This document shows, piece after piece, positions 1 to 7,149 of a stretch of DNA of 49,741 nt. The DNA comes from Ruminococcus sp. GTDB taxonomy: Bacteria; Bacillota; Clostridia; Oscillospirales; Acutalibacteraceae. The notes beneath the pieces were generated by a model that was given only the letters and a program-made list of their open reading frames with translations, was not told the DNA's origin and searched no databases. Each line of letters opens with the position of its first letter. The first letter of the stretch is position 1. The position numbers were made by a program, and so were the translations under genes. Location of the stretch: NCBI GenBank assembly GCA_017456845.1, contig JAFTIP010000023.1, positions 1 through 49,741 of the forward strand, read 5' to 3'.

Positions 1-1464
1 ATCCTTAAACTTATCTTCGTGGCGTCCGCTTACAAAACCGAATTTTTCAAATACTGAGAAAGGCGCATCGATTGTTAAGCAGTTGATGTTCATTTTACCT
101 GTCTGCTTAATAATGTGGTGAGAGTAGTTCTCTTTATTGATTGTTACCGCAAGACGGTTTGGTGTGTTTGTAACCTGAGTAACTGTGTTTACAATAAGGC
201 CGTTGTCCTTTTTGCCGTCGCTTGAGGTTACAACGTAAAGACCGTAGCCTATGTTGAAAAGGGCGTTAAGGTCATTTTTGTTAGCTGTTGAGTCCTGCTG
301 AGCAAGATATTCCATGCAGAGTTCCTCCGATAAAGCCTCAAGTGCCTTTGCACTTTCTTCGTTCAAGGCAGAGCGGATGGTAACTGAGTTTTCGGCAAAG
401 GTAAGGTTTTTGCTTTTTTCGAACATACCCTTCATAACCTTGTTAGCCATAGGTGCCCAGCTACCGTTTTCAATAAAGGCAACTGTGCGGTTAGAGAAAT
501 TACGCTCTGTCAGGTGGTTAATAAACTCCCTCATAAATGGGAAGATTTCGGAATTATAGGTGGTAGTTGCAAGAACAATTTTGCTGTAGCGGAAAGCATC
601 CTCAACAGCTTCTGCCATATCTACTCTTGCAAGGTCATTAACCACAACTTTAGGCGCACCCTTTGCCTTAAGCTTTTCTTTAAGCTCCATAACAGCTTTT
701 TTTGTATTGCCGTAAACCGAGGTGTAGGCAATCATAATGCCCTCTTCCTCAGGCTGGTAGCTTGACCATGTGTTGTACAAATCAAGATAATAGCCTAAGT
801 TTTCGGTAAGCACGGGGCCGTGTAAGGGGCAGATAATCTGAATATCAAGGCCTGCGGCTTTTTTAAGAAGGTTCTGAACCTGAACACCGTATTTGCCAAC
901 GATGCCGATGTAATATCTTCTTGCCTCGCAAGCCCAGTCTTCCTCTACGTCAAGAGCACCGAATTTACCAAAGCCGTCAGCAGAGAAAAGCACCTTATCG
1001 TAGCTGTCGTAAGTAACAATAACTTCAGGCCAATGCACCATTGGAGCAGTAACAAAAGTAAGGGTGTGCTTGCCGAGGCTTAAGCTGTCGCCTTCGCCAA
1101 CAACAATCTGCTTATCCTGAAAATCTGTGCCGAAGAAGTTAAGCATCATTGCAAAGGCTTTCTGAGATGCAACAATATTAGCATTGGGATAGGCTTTCAT
1201 AAAATTGAAGATGTTGGCAGAGTGGTCAGGTTCCATATGCTGAACTATAAGGTAATCGGGTTTTCTGCCTTCTAAAGCGTTCTGCAGATTATCAAGCCAC
1301 TCGTGGGTAAAGTTTGCGTCAACTGTATCCATAACGGCAACTTTCTCGTCCATAATTACGTAAGAGTTGTAAGCCATACCGTTAGGCACAATGTACTGAC
1401 CCTCAAAAAGGTCAACTTTGTGGTCGTTTACACCTATGTATTTAATATCGTTAGTTATATTCAT
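1..1464 (-). CDS. fprA: FprA-type flavodiiron protein with C-terminal flavin-reductase domain (3' end beyond window)
   Basis: Reading minus from the ATG at 1464, the frame stays open to the window edge (488 residues, no stop). The N-terminal domain is a metallo-beta-lactamase fold with the di-iron ligands of the family: QHMEPDHSAN (His76, Glu78, Asp80, His81), His144 in APMVHWPEV, Asp163 in SADGFG and His215 in LHGPVL. A flavodoxin domain follows from about residue 235 (IAYTSVYGNTKKA). From about residue 395 a flavin-reductase-like domain begins (VVTSSDGKKDNGLIVNTVTQ). The family reduces O2 to water and/or NO to N2O in the cytoplasm; the extra domain would feed electrons from NAD(P)H directly to the FMN. 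It lies 73 bp downstream of a co-directional 4Fe-4S protein gene, so the two may be co-transcribed. A TATAAT at 1501-1496 (minus) could give it its own promoter. The family call is secure. Whether O2 or NO is the preferred substrate cannot be read from the sequence. Confidence 0.93.
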   Translation of the reverse strand, partial: MNITNDIKYIGVNDHKVDLFEGQYIVPNGMAYNSYVIMDEKVAVMDTVDANFTHEWLDNLQNALEGRKPDYLIVQHMEPDHSANIFNFMKAYPNANIVASQKAFAMMLNFFGTDFQDKQIVVGEGDSLSLGKHTLTFVTAPMVHWPEVIVTYDSYDKVLFSADGFGKFGALDVEEDWACEARRYYIGIVGKYGVQVQNLLKKAAGLDIQIICPLHGPVLTENLGYYLDLYNTWSSYQPEEEGIMIAYTSVYGNTKKAVMELKEKLKAKGAPKVVVNDLARVDMAEAVEDAFRYSKIVLATTTYNSEIFPFMREFINHLTERNFSNRTVAFIENGSWAPMANKVMKGMFEKSKNLTFAENSVTIRSALNEESAKALEALSEELCMEYLAQQDSTANKNDLNALFNIGYGLYVVTSSDGKKDNGLIVNTVTQVTNTPNRLAVTINKENYSHHIIKQTGKMNINCLTIDAPFSVFEKFGFVSGRHEDKFKD

Positions 1465-1537
1465 TTTTATGCACCTCATTATTCCTTTTTCTTTAATTAT
1501 AACATTAATTTTAAATAATTAAACAGTTTTAAATAAT

Positions 1538-2233
1538 TTATTCTAAAATTTTTCCATCGGTGGTAATGGTTACAACCTGCCATGGAATAAACTTGTCGCT
1601 TGCCATAAGTGCACGCTTAACGGCATTTTCGATTCCTCCGCAGCAGGGAACCTCCATTCTTACCACTTTTACGCTTTTGATGTTGTTGTTTCTGAGTATC
1701 TGAGTAAGCTTTTCAGCATAGTCGCCTTCGTCAAGCTTTGGGCAGCCAATAAGGGTAATGTGGTTTCTTATAAAATCCTGATGAAAATTGCCATAGGCAA
1801 AGGCTGTGCAGTCGGCGGCAATAAGAAGGTTTGCGTTCTCGAAGTAAGGAGCATTTACGGGCACCAGCTTAATCTGGCAGGGCCATTGCCTGAGCTCGCT
1901 CTGAACATTTGCAGTTTTTGTAAAAGCAGAGGTTTCTCTTTTAATTGTTTTTGAGTTTGTTCCGGGGCAACCGCAGGGCAGGGGCTGTTTGTTCTTTTCT
2001 GCTTTTGCTTTTAAAACAGCCTCTTCGTTGTAAGCAGGAGCCTCACGCTCTTCAAAGCTTATGGCATCTACAGGGCAGGCAGGTAAGCAGTCGCCTAAGC
2101 CGTCGCAATAGTCTTCTCGGGTAAGCTTTGCTTTGCCGTTTATCATTTCAATTGCACCTTCGTGGCAAGCCGCCGCACAAAGACCGCAACCGTTGCATTT
2201 TTCTTCATCTATTTTAATGATTTTTCTAAGCAT
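1538..2233 (-). CDS. 4Fe-4S dicluster ferredoxin-like protein with C-terminal conserved domain
   Basis: 231 residues, ATG at 2233 with an AAGGAGG site upstream. Two ferredoxin-type cluster motifs sit in the first 65 residues: CNGCGLCAAACHEGAI and CDGLGDCLPACPVDAI. The second has an unusual CxxxxxCxxxCP spacing compared with the classical CxxCxxC. The remaining ~150 residues form a domain seen with such ferredoxins in anaerobes, with further cysteines (CGCPG, AADCTAF, IGCPKLD, VPCCGG) that could bind another metal or cluster. An electron-carrier role is inferred, possibly for the FprA encoded just downstream. The gene is divergent from a Crp/Fnr regulator and probably under its control. The exact redox partner is unknown. 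Confidence 0.8.
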   Translation of the reverse strand: MLRKIIKIDEEKCNGCGLCAAACHEGAIEMINGKAKLTREDYCDGLGDCLPACPVDAISFEEREAPAYNEEAVLKAKAEKNKQPLPCGCPGTNSKTIKRETSAFTKTANVQSELRQWPCQIKLVPVNAPYFENANLLIAADCTAFAYGNFHQDFIRNHITLIGCPKLDEGDYAEKLTQILRNNNIKSVKVVRMEVPCCGGIENAVKRALMASDKFIPWQVVTITTDGKILE

Positions 2234-2246
2234 AATTGGTTCCTCC

Positions 2247-2275
2247 TTGATTTTGTGGCTTTATTATAATATAAT
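2247..2275 (+). promoter_or_regulatory. Sigma-70-type promoter of the Crp/Fnr gene
   Basis: TTGATT (2247-2252), 17-bp spacer, TATAAT (2270-2275). The predicted transcript starts near 2282, about 35 nt before the ATG at 2318. Overlapping on the other strand, a TATAAT at 2268-2263 can serve the divergent 4Fe-4S gene; it has no good -35 hexamer, as expected for an activator-dependent promoter. Confidence 0.6.
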
Positions 2276-2289
2276 CAAAAAAGAAAGTA

Positions 2290-2305
2290 TGTTGAAATTT
2301 CAACA
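2290..2305. promoter_or_regulatory. 16-bp perfect palindrome, probable Crp/Fnr-family operator
   Basis: TGTTGAAATTTCAACA is a perfect inverted repeat. TGTTG-N6-CAACA has the half-site spacing of CRP-type sites (TGTGA-N6-TCACA). It lies just downstream of the predicted start of the regulator transcript (repressing position). It is centred about 41 bp upstream of the start predicted from the -10 box of the divergent 4Fe-4S gene (class II activating position). Both roles are inferred from geometry. Confidence 0.6.
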
Positions 2306-2317
2306 AAAGGTGAGAAA

Positions 2318-2977
2318 ATGGAAAAATATCTTGAAGTTTTACGCTGGTGTCCTCTCTTTAAAGGTATAGCTGACGAAAATTTGCTGAGGATGCTTACTTG
2401 CCTTGGGGCAAGGGTGGAGTTTTTCGATAAAAAATATACAATAATCGCCGAGGGCGACAAAGCTAAGTTTATCGGCATAGTGCTTTCGGGTGCGGTGCAG
2501 ATGATAAACACAGATTTTTACGGCAACCGAAGTATTGTGGCGGTTTCGGAAAAAGGCGAGATGTTTTCTGAGGCCTTTGCATGTGCCGAGATTGAGAGCA
2601 TACCTGTCAGTGTGATAGCAACAGAACCTTCAGAAATTATGCTTATTAACTGCAGTCATATTCTGCATACCTGTACTAATAACTGCGGGTTTCACCAGCA
2701 GATGATTTTTAACCTTATGAAGAATTTAGCGGTTAAGAACATTCAGTTTCATCAGAAATTAGAGGTTACCTCAAAAAGAAGCACCCGAGAAAAGCTTCTT
2801 GCTTACTTAACTGTTTGCGAAAAGAAAGCGGGCTCAACAAGCTTTGACATACCCTTTGACCGTCAGGAACTTGCAGATTATTTAGGCGTTGAGCGAAGCG
2901 GACTCAGTGCCGAAATCAGCAAGCTGAAAAAAGAAGGCGTAATAAATGCCGATAAGAAACGTTTTGAACTTTTGTAA
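2318..2977 (+). CDS. Crp/Fnr family transcriptional regulator
   Basis: 219 residues, usual for the family; ATG preceded by AAAGGTG. Residues ~10-125 form a cyclic-nucleotide-binding-type beta-barrel (AEGDKAKFIGIVLSGAVQMI). A dimerisation helix follows, then a winged helix-turn-helix at ~165-219 (FDRQELADYLGVERSGLSAE). There are several cysteines in and before the dimer helix (CSHILHTCTNNC) but not the N-terminal cysteine cluster of E. coli FNR. Sensing by heme or by these cysteines is possible but unproven. The gene is divergent from the 4Fe-4S protein and flavodiiron genes, an arrangement typical of regulators of nitrosative/oxidative stress genes (HcpR-like). Ligand and targets are inference. 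Confidence 0.88.
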   Translation: MEKYLEVLRWCPLFKGIADENLLRMLTCLGARVEFFDKKYTIIAEGDKAKFIGIVLSGAVQMINTDFYGNRSIVAVSEKGEMFSEAFACAEIESIPVSVIATEPSEIMLINCSHILHTCTNNCGFHQQMIFNLMKNLAVKNIQFHQKLEVTSKRSTREKLLAYLTVCEKKAGSTSFDIPFDRQELADYLGVERSGLSAEISKLKKEGVINADKKRFELL

Positions 2978-2987
2978 CGGCAAATCG

Positions 2988-3016
2988 TTGAATTTTGAGA
3001 AAACTAATGATATACT
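2988..3016 (+). promoter_or_regulatory. Promoter of the HipA-like gene
   Basis: TTGAAT (2988-2993), 17-bp spacer, TATACT (3011-3016), 26 nt before the ATG at 3043, with AAAGGAGG between. The HipA-like gene therefore has its own promoter separate from the regulator upstream. Confidence 0.6.
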
Positions 3017-3042
3017 GATTTATAGAGAAAGGAGGAAGAAAT

Positions 3043-4170
3043 ATGGTTTTTGAACTGCGTCATTTTAACACAGTGTTATTGCGTTTTTCTGCAACGGAAG
3101 ACAGCAGTAGTCCTGATGTTAAAATACTTTGGATAAACAACGAACATAAGCATTTGCTTCCTCTTGATATGGAATTAAGCGAGAACGGAATAGCTAAATG
3201 GCTTAAACACAGAACTATTCCTAAAAACCGTGCATTTGTTCATAATTTCCTTTCTAAATGCGGACTTAACATAAATCGTCCTGTAAACATTATAAAAGTA
3301 TCCAAGGGACTCTCTCTTAATGATTGCTATTGGGTAGTTGAAGATGGTTTTGAGGGAACATTTGAAAAATATAACCTTTATGATAACAGGTTCAGCCGGA
3401 TACTGGCTCTTATTTCTTTTACAGGCTACGGCAGTAATGTGCGTACTTCGCTTGTGTCTTGTCCCGAATTTACGACCAATGGGATGCTTCCTAAGTGCTG
3501 GCGTCGTGTTGAAGGTGAAATAAGACTTTATAAAGGCGGTACAAGCGGTGCTTCTAACACAGGCAATGAGCCTTATTCTGAATTTTATGCGGCACAAGTT
3601 GCAAAAGCTTTGGGAATAAATGCAGTGGATTATAGTTTGTCAAAATGGGAGGGTGAGCTTTGTTCTTACTCCAAGCTTTTCACAAGCAAAGACTATTCTT
3701 TTATTCCTGTCGGAAAAATTATTTCAGGTGGATTTGAAAGAGCAGAGGAATTTTATAAAAAACTTGGCTCAGAATTTGAAAAAGCTTTTAAAGATATGGT
3801 TTTGTTTGATGCACTTATTTGTAACACAGACAGGCATTTAGGTAATTTCGGCTTTCTTATTGACAACAGAACAAACAAAATTGTTTTACCTGCACCGCTG
3901 TTTGACCACGGCAACTCTCTGTTTAATTTTGCGGGTAATGATGACTTAGAGTCTGAAGAAGCCTTTAACAGATATGCAGAAACCCTGGTACCCTGTTTAT
4001 ATGGCAGTTTTATTGAAAAAGCTAAGGAAGTGTTAAGTGCAGAGCACAAAGAAACACTTAGAAAACTTGTGAACTTTAAATTTAAAAAGCACCCCAGATA
4101 TAATCTTCCGTCAAAGCGATTAAAGCTTTTGGAAAAATACATACAAAATACAGCTAAAAAGTTATTATAA
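3043..4170 (+). CDS. HipA-like protein kinase domain protein, no antitoxin partner
   Basis: 375 residues. The C-terminal two thirds carry HipA-kinase-fold hallmarks: a glycine/serine-rich loop KGGTSGASNTG (~165-175) followed by PYSEFYAAQVAKALG, the catalytic-loop motif NTDRHLGNF (~261-269, Asp base and Asn metal ligand), and the DFG-like metal-binding motif LFDHGNSL (~287-294). In HipA toxins these residues phosphorylate substrates such as glutamyl-tRNA synthetase. Here the N-terminal ~150 residues are unlike the standard HipA N-subdomain, and no HipB-type helix-turn-helix gene is adjacent on either side. It has its own promoter and a strong terminator, so it is a single-gene unit. It may be a toxin-like kinase, a stand-alone HipT-like enzyme or a defence-related kinase; its target is unknown. 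The kinase fold is well supported, the biological role is not. Confidence 0.78.
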   Translation: MVFELRHFNTVLLRFSATEDSSSPDVKILWINNEHKHLLPLDMELSENGIAKWLKHRTIPKNRAFVHNFLSKCGLNINRPVNIIKVSKGLSLNDCYWVVEDGFEGTFEKYNLYDNRFSRILALISFTGYGSNVRTSLVSCPEFTTNGMLPKCWRRVEGEIRLYKGGTSGASNTGNEPYSEFYAAQVAKALGINAVDYSLSKWEGELCSYSKLFTSKDYSFIPVGKIISGGFERAEEFYKKLGSEFEKAFKDMVLFDALICNTDRHLGNFGFLIDNRTNKIVLPAPLFDHGNSLFNFAGNDDLESEEAFNRYAETLVPCLYGSFIEKAKEVLSAEHKETLRKLVNFKFKKHPRYNLPSKRLKLLEKYIQNTAKKLL

Positions 4171-4175
4171 AAAGA

Positions 4176-4202
4176 TGGCGTTGCAAATAATTTGCAACGC
4201 CA
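4176..4202. terminator. Bidirectional hairpin terminator between convergent genes
   Basis: Perfect 12-bp stem (TGGCGTTGCAAA / TTTGCAACGCCA) with a TAA loop, between convergent genes. On the minus strand it is followed by a T-rich tract. Confidence 0.75.
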
Positions 4203-4210
4203 TTGCTAAT

Positions 4211-4522
4211 TTACTGAATAAATATTTCGGGGTCACAGCCGTTTACGGATATAATATCTGTGCACTCCCAAACTTCCTTTAATGTTTTGCCGTTAAATAT
4301 AGGTGTTGAAGTCATTTGGTCAAAATTAGTATAGTCGTAGGCTTCATTGCCGTTTTTTGTAAGTCCAAACCAATATTTTGTGCTACCATTTTTATTGATT
4401 GCACCCATCCAGCAATGATTATATTTTTCAGAATTTTCCAACTCGAAAAGAATTTCCTGACAACAATTATCAGGCATAGGTGCGGTGAGCAGTTTTTTTA
4501 AGGCATCAAATGATATTTTCAT
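4211..4522 (-). CDS. Small hypothetical protein, 103 aa
   Basis: Not recognised. ATG at 4522 with GAGGTGATTTT upstream. It has no signal peptide or membrane segment. The composition is that of a small soluble globular protein with four cysteines (NCCQEI, HCWMG, WECTD, NGCDPE) and many aromatic residues (CWMGAINKNGSTKYWFGLTK). It is convergent with the HipA-like kinase and shares its terminator. Small proteins of this kind next to accessory genes are sometimes immunity-like, but nothing in the sequence shows that. Confidence 0.6.
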   Translation of the reverse strand: MKISFDALKKLLTAPMPDNCCQEILFELENSEKYNHCWMGAINKNGSTKYWFGLTKNGNEAYDYTNFDQMTSTPIFNGKTLKEVWECTDIISVNGCDPEIFIQ

Positions 4523-4606
4523 AAAATCACCTCGGAATATTTACTGAAATAAGTATACATAAAATTCTAATGAAGTCAACAACTTGTGCAAGTTCAAAGT
4601 ATAGTT

Positions 4607-5086
4607 TCACTCTGCAACATCACTAAGTTCAAAAGGAATAACCTTTTTAAGCTCATCCAAGGTGGTTTCCACCTGATAGCCTATTTTGCCGGCACTGAAA
4701 TAAAAGGTGTCAAAATCCTTGGCGGTTTGGTGGATGGTGGTTTTAAATTGCTTTTTCATTCCAACAGGTGAGCATCCGCCGTGAACATAGCCTGTAAGGG
4801 GCAAAAGGTCCTTTGCCTTTATCATGGCAATGCTTTTTTCATTTACTGCTTTTGCCGCTTTTTTCAGGTCCAGCTCCATTAACACAGGTATCATAAAAAC
4901 ATAGTAGTTTTTGCTATTGCACTGAGTAACCAAGGTCTTGAAAACTCTGTGGGGATTTTCATTTAAAGCTTCGGCAACCTCTTTGCCGCTTATGGCGTCT
5001 GTGTCGGCGTAGCTGTGGCTTTTGTATTCTATTTTCTTCTGGTCTAAAATTCTCATAACGTTGGTTTTAAATTCTTTTTTACTCAT
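4607..5086 (-). CDS. ybaK: Cys-tRNA(Pro)/aminoacyl-tRNA deacylase, YbaK/EbsC family
   Basis: 159 residues, the usual length of stand-alone YbaK. It has the family fold features: an N-terminal helix (NVMRILDQKKIEYKSHSY), the conserved VFKTLV strand (ENPHRVFKTLVTQ), the lysine-containing KKAAKA helix, and the glycine-rich loop TGYVHGGCSPVGMKK that lines the active site. The family hydrolyses mischarged Cys-tRNA(Pro) in the cytoplasm and so protects proline decoding. Start ATG at 5086 with an AGGGTGATG context. It is monocistronic and divergent from the DUF1874-like gene. Confidence 0.92.
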   Translation of the reverse strand: MSKKEFKTNVMRILDQKKIEYKSHSYADTDAISGKEVAEALNENPHRVFKTLVTQCNSKNYYVFMIPVLMELDLKKAAKAVNEKSIAMIKAKDLLPLTGYVHGGCSPVGMKKQFKTTIHQTAKDFDTFYFSAGKIGYQVETTLDELKKVIPFELSDVAE

Positions 5087-5158
5087 AAAGCATCACCCTG
5101 AGAAATAATATGTATTGATATTATAGTACGATTATTAGTAATCATCCACAAAAAGTTA

Positions 5159-5187
5159 TTGACATTGTCATTATTATAGTATATAAT
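5159..5187 (+). promoter_or_regulatory. Perfect consensus promoter (TTGACA-17-TATAAT)
   Basis: TTGACA (5159-5164), 17-bp spacer, TATAAT (5182-5187). Both hexamers and the spacing are exactly consensus. Together with an AAAGGAGG ribosome site at 5205-5212 this predicts strong constitutive expression of the small gene at 5220. Confidence 0.85.
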
Positions 5188-5219
5188 GATAAAAATATAA
5201 AATTAAAGGAGGCATATTT

Positions 5220-5603
5220 ATGAAAAATGCAGAAAATTTACCATTATTGCTTTTGGACAATTCCAGCATGATTTCCGTTATGAATGAGGGTCAGTTCAAA
5301 TGCTACAACATTTCCTTTGAGGAGGCGAAGCATCTTCTCGAAATGCACGATGAAGATGAGTTTATCAAATGTTTCTCAAACCCCGACATTGAGACTGTAA
5401 TTTTTAATTACTTAGGCGTTACAAAGCGTAATTTCGAGTATAAGAAAATCAGAAATATGCGTCCTTCTCAGAACGCGATTGTTTTCAAGCTTTACACAAC
5501 ACCCTCCGAAACCCAGCCTATAATTCAGGCTGACGACGGTGTAGAGGCTAAGAAAATTCAAAACGTTTACGTTTATTGCCAATACCTTGTAAGGATTGAA
5601 TGA
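5220..5603 (+). CDS. STIV B116 / DUF1874-like small protein (AcrIII-1 fold family), catalytic His absent
   Basis: 127 residues. The pattern resembles the DUF1874/STIV-B116 family: an N-terminal strand with asparagine (LLDNSSMISVM), ISFEEAKHLL, a serine-led helix (CFSNPDIETVIFNYLGV, 52-67), then a strand with IRNMRPSQNAIVFKLY and a C-terminal YVYCQYLVRI. This family includes the anti-CRISPR ring nuclease AcrIII-1 and the cellular Crn2, which degrade cyclic tetra-adenylate using a histidine in an SxIGHxxT motif. Here the equivalent segment is SNPDIET, without that histidine, so ring-nuclease activity is unlikely, though nucleotide binding could persist. No CRISPR array or type III cas gene is visible. 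It is driven by a perfect consensus promoter and closed by a strong terminator. The assignment is by eye and therefore tentative. Confidence 0.55.
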   Translation: MKNAENLPLLLLDNSSMISVMNEGQFKCYNISFEEAKHLLEMHDEDEFIKCFSNPDIETVIFNYLGVTKRNFEYKKIRNMRPSQNAIVFKLYTTPSETQPIIQADDGVEAKKIQNVYVYCQYLVRIE

Positions 5604-5610
5604 AAACCTC

Positions 5611-5640
5611 AGGCTGTGCTTTGCACAGCCTTTATTTTTT
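5611..5640 (+). terminator. Rho-independent terminator
   Basis: Stem AGGCTGTGC / GCACAGCCT with a TTT loop, followed by a T-rich run, 8 bp after the stop codon of the DUF1874-like gene. Confidence 0.85.
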
Positions 5641-5730
5641 GCCTTGAAAATAAATTTACACACAATTACTTATTAATAATATTATAAAACCGTAGGCTCA
5701 AAAAATCAATGTTTGTCAAATTTTGCGTTA

Positions 5731-5758
5731 TTGAAAAAACAAGATATTAGTGTATAAT
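5731..5758 (+). promoter_or_regulatory. Promoter of the MATE transporter gene
   Basis: TTGAAA (5731-5736), 16-bp spacer, TATAAT (5753-5758), 28 nt before the ATG at 5787. Confidence 0.6.
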
Positions 5759-5786
5759 GAGTGTAGATTTATTATGAGGTATTTTT

Positions 5787-7115
5787 ATGAAAAAATTAAG
5801 TCTTTTTAACCTTGCATGGCCTATATTTGTAGAGACTCTGCTCTTTATGCTTTTAGGCTCTGTGGACGTTTTTGTCCTCAGCAGGTACGATGACCTTGCG
5901 GCGTCTTCTGTTAACACTGCAAATCAGGCGATTTCCATAACAACCATTGTGTTTACGGTAATTTCCACGGCCAGTGCGGTACTTATTTCTCAGTATTTAG
6001 GTGCAAAGAAAAGAGAAAACGCATCCCGTGTTGCGGCACTTTCCATGACCTTTCACATGATTTTCGGTGTAATTATCAGTGCGGTTTATGTGCTTTTTGC
6101 AAAGCCTATTCTTTCTTTCATCGGTGCAGAGGGAACGGTTCTTGAGTTCAGCTCTCAGTATCTTACGGTGGTAGGCGGATTTATATTCTTTCAGGCACTT
6201 TTATCTTCAATGTCTGTAATTGTACGTAACCACGGTATGACCCAGATTTCTATGTTTGTAACATTGGGTATGAATGTTATGAACACCGCTTTGGATATTG
6301 TTTTTGTTCTGGGTCTTTTCGGATTTCCAAAGCTTGGAGTTCTCGGCGTAGCCATTGCCACCACATTCTCACGAATAGTGGGTACAATAATTCTTGCGGT
6401 TGTGCTTTTCAAAAAGGTAGAAAAGCCTTCTATCTTCAAGCTTTTAAAGCCATTCCCGAAGGAAGACGTGAAAAACATCATCAAAATCGGTGTGCCTTCA
6501 GCTTTTGAGACCTTCCTTTATAACATTTCTCAGGTGGTAATTACATCCATTGTATTAAAATGCCTGACAGACGAGGAGCTTATTGCAAAAACCTATGTCC
6601 AGAACATAACAATGTTCTTCTACCTGTTTACCGTAGCGATTTCTCAGGCCTCTCAGATTATTACAGGTCACTTGGTGGGTGCCAAAAAGTTTGACGAGGT
6701 TAAGCGTAAGGCTTACAGGAATTATCTTTACGCCCTTGGAATAACGATTTCTATATGTATAGTTGGTGCAATTTTCGGCGAGAGGCTTATGGGCATATTT
6801 ACTACTGACGAGGTGGTTATCGCCTTGGGTGCTCAGGTGCTTTTCATCAATATTTTCCTTGAGTTAGGCAGAACTACAAACCTTGTTATTATCGGTTGCT
6901 TAAGAGGTGCGGGAGATGTTTACTTCCCCACAATCTGTGCAATTTTCTCTATGATAATTGTAAGCACTTTAGGCTCGTACATACTGGCAGTTGTATGCGG
7001 TTTGGGTATTTACGGCTTGTGGATTGCCATAGCGGCAGACGAAGTTATCAGAGGAATACTGATGCTCTTCCGCTGGCGAAGCGAAAAATGGAAAACCAAA
7101 GGCATTAATAAATAA
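5787..7115 (+). CDS. MATE family efflux transporter
   Basis: 442 residues with about 12 hydrophobic segments in two related halves, the standard MATE architecture. N-terminal half: AWPIFVETLLFMLLGSVDVF, then STASAVLISQYLGAKKRENA. The equivalent in the second half is ISQASQIITGHLVGAKKFDE. These paired Q-x-x-G-A-K motifs are typical. The family exports cationic drugs, dyes or metabolites using a Na+ or H+ gradient. Substrate unknown. It is monocistronic with its own promoter and terminator. Confidence 0.92.
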   Translation: MKKLSLFNLAWPIFVETLLFMLLGSVDVFVLSRYDDLAASSVNTANQAISITTIVFTVISTASAVLISQYLGAKKRENASRVAALSMTFHMIFGVIISAVYVLFAKPILSFIGAEGTVLEFSSQYLTVVGGFIFFQALLSSMSVIVRNHGMTQISMFVTLGMNVMNTALDIVFVLGLFGFPKLGVLGVAIATTFSRIVGTIILAVVLFKKVEKPSIFKLLKPFPKEDVKNIIKIGVPSAFETFLYNISQVVITSIVLKCLTDEELIAKTYVQNITMFFYLFTVAISQASQIITGHLVGAKKFDEVKRKAYRNYLYALGITISICIVGAIFGERLMGIFTTDEVVIALGAQVLFINIFLELGRTTNLVIIGCLRGAGDVYFPTICAIFSMIIVSTLGSYILAVVCGLGIYGLWIAIAADEVIRGILMLFRWRSEKWKTKGINK

Positions 7116-7118
7116 AGG

Positions 7119-7147
7119 AAACGCTCCGTATTAAGCGGAGCGTTTTT
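7119..7147. terminator. Terminator between convergent MATE and phosphodiesterase genes
   Basis: 10-bp stem AAACGCTCCG / CGGAGCGTTT followed by TT; 3 bp after the MATE stop and just after the stop of the minus-strand gene. Confidence 0.8.
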
Positions 7148-7149
7148 GC

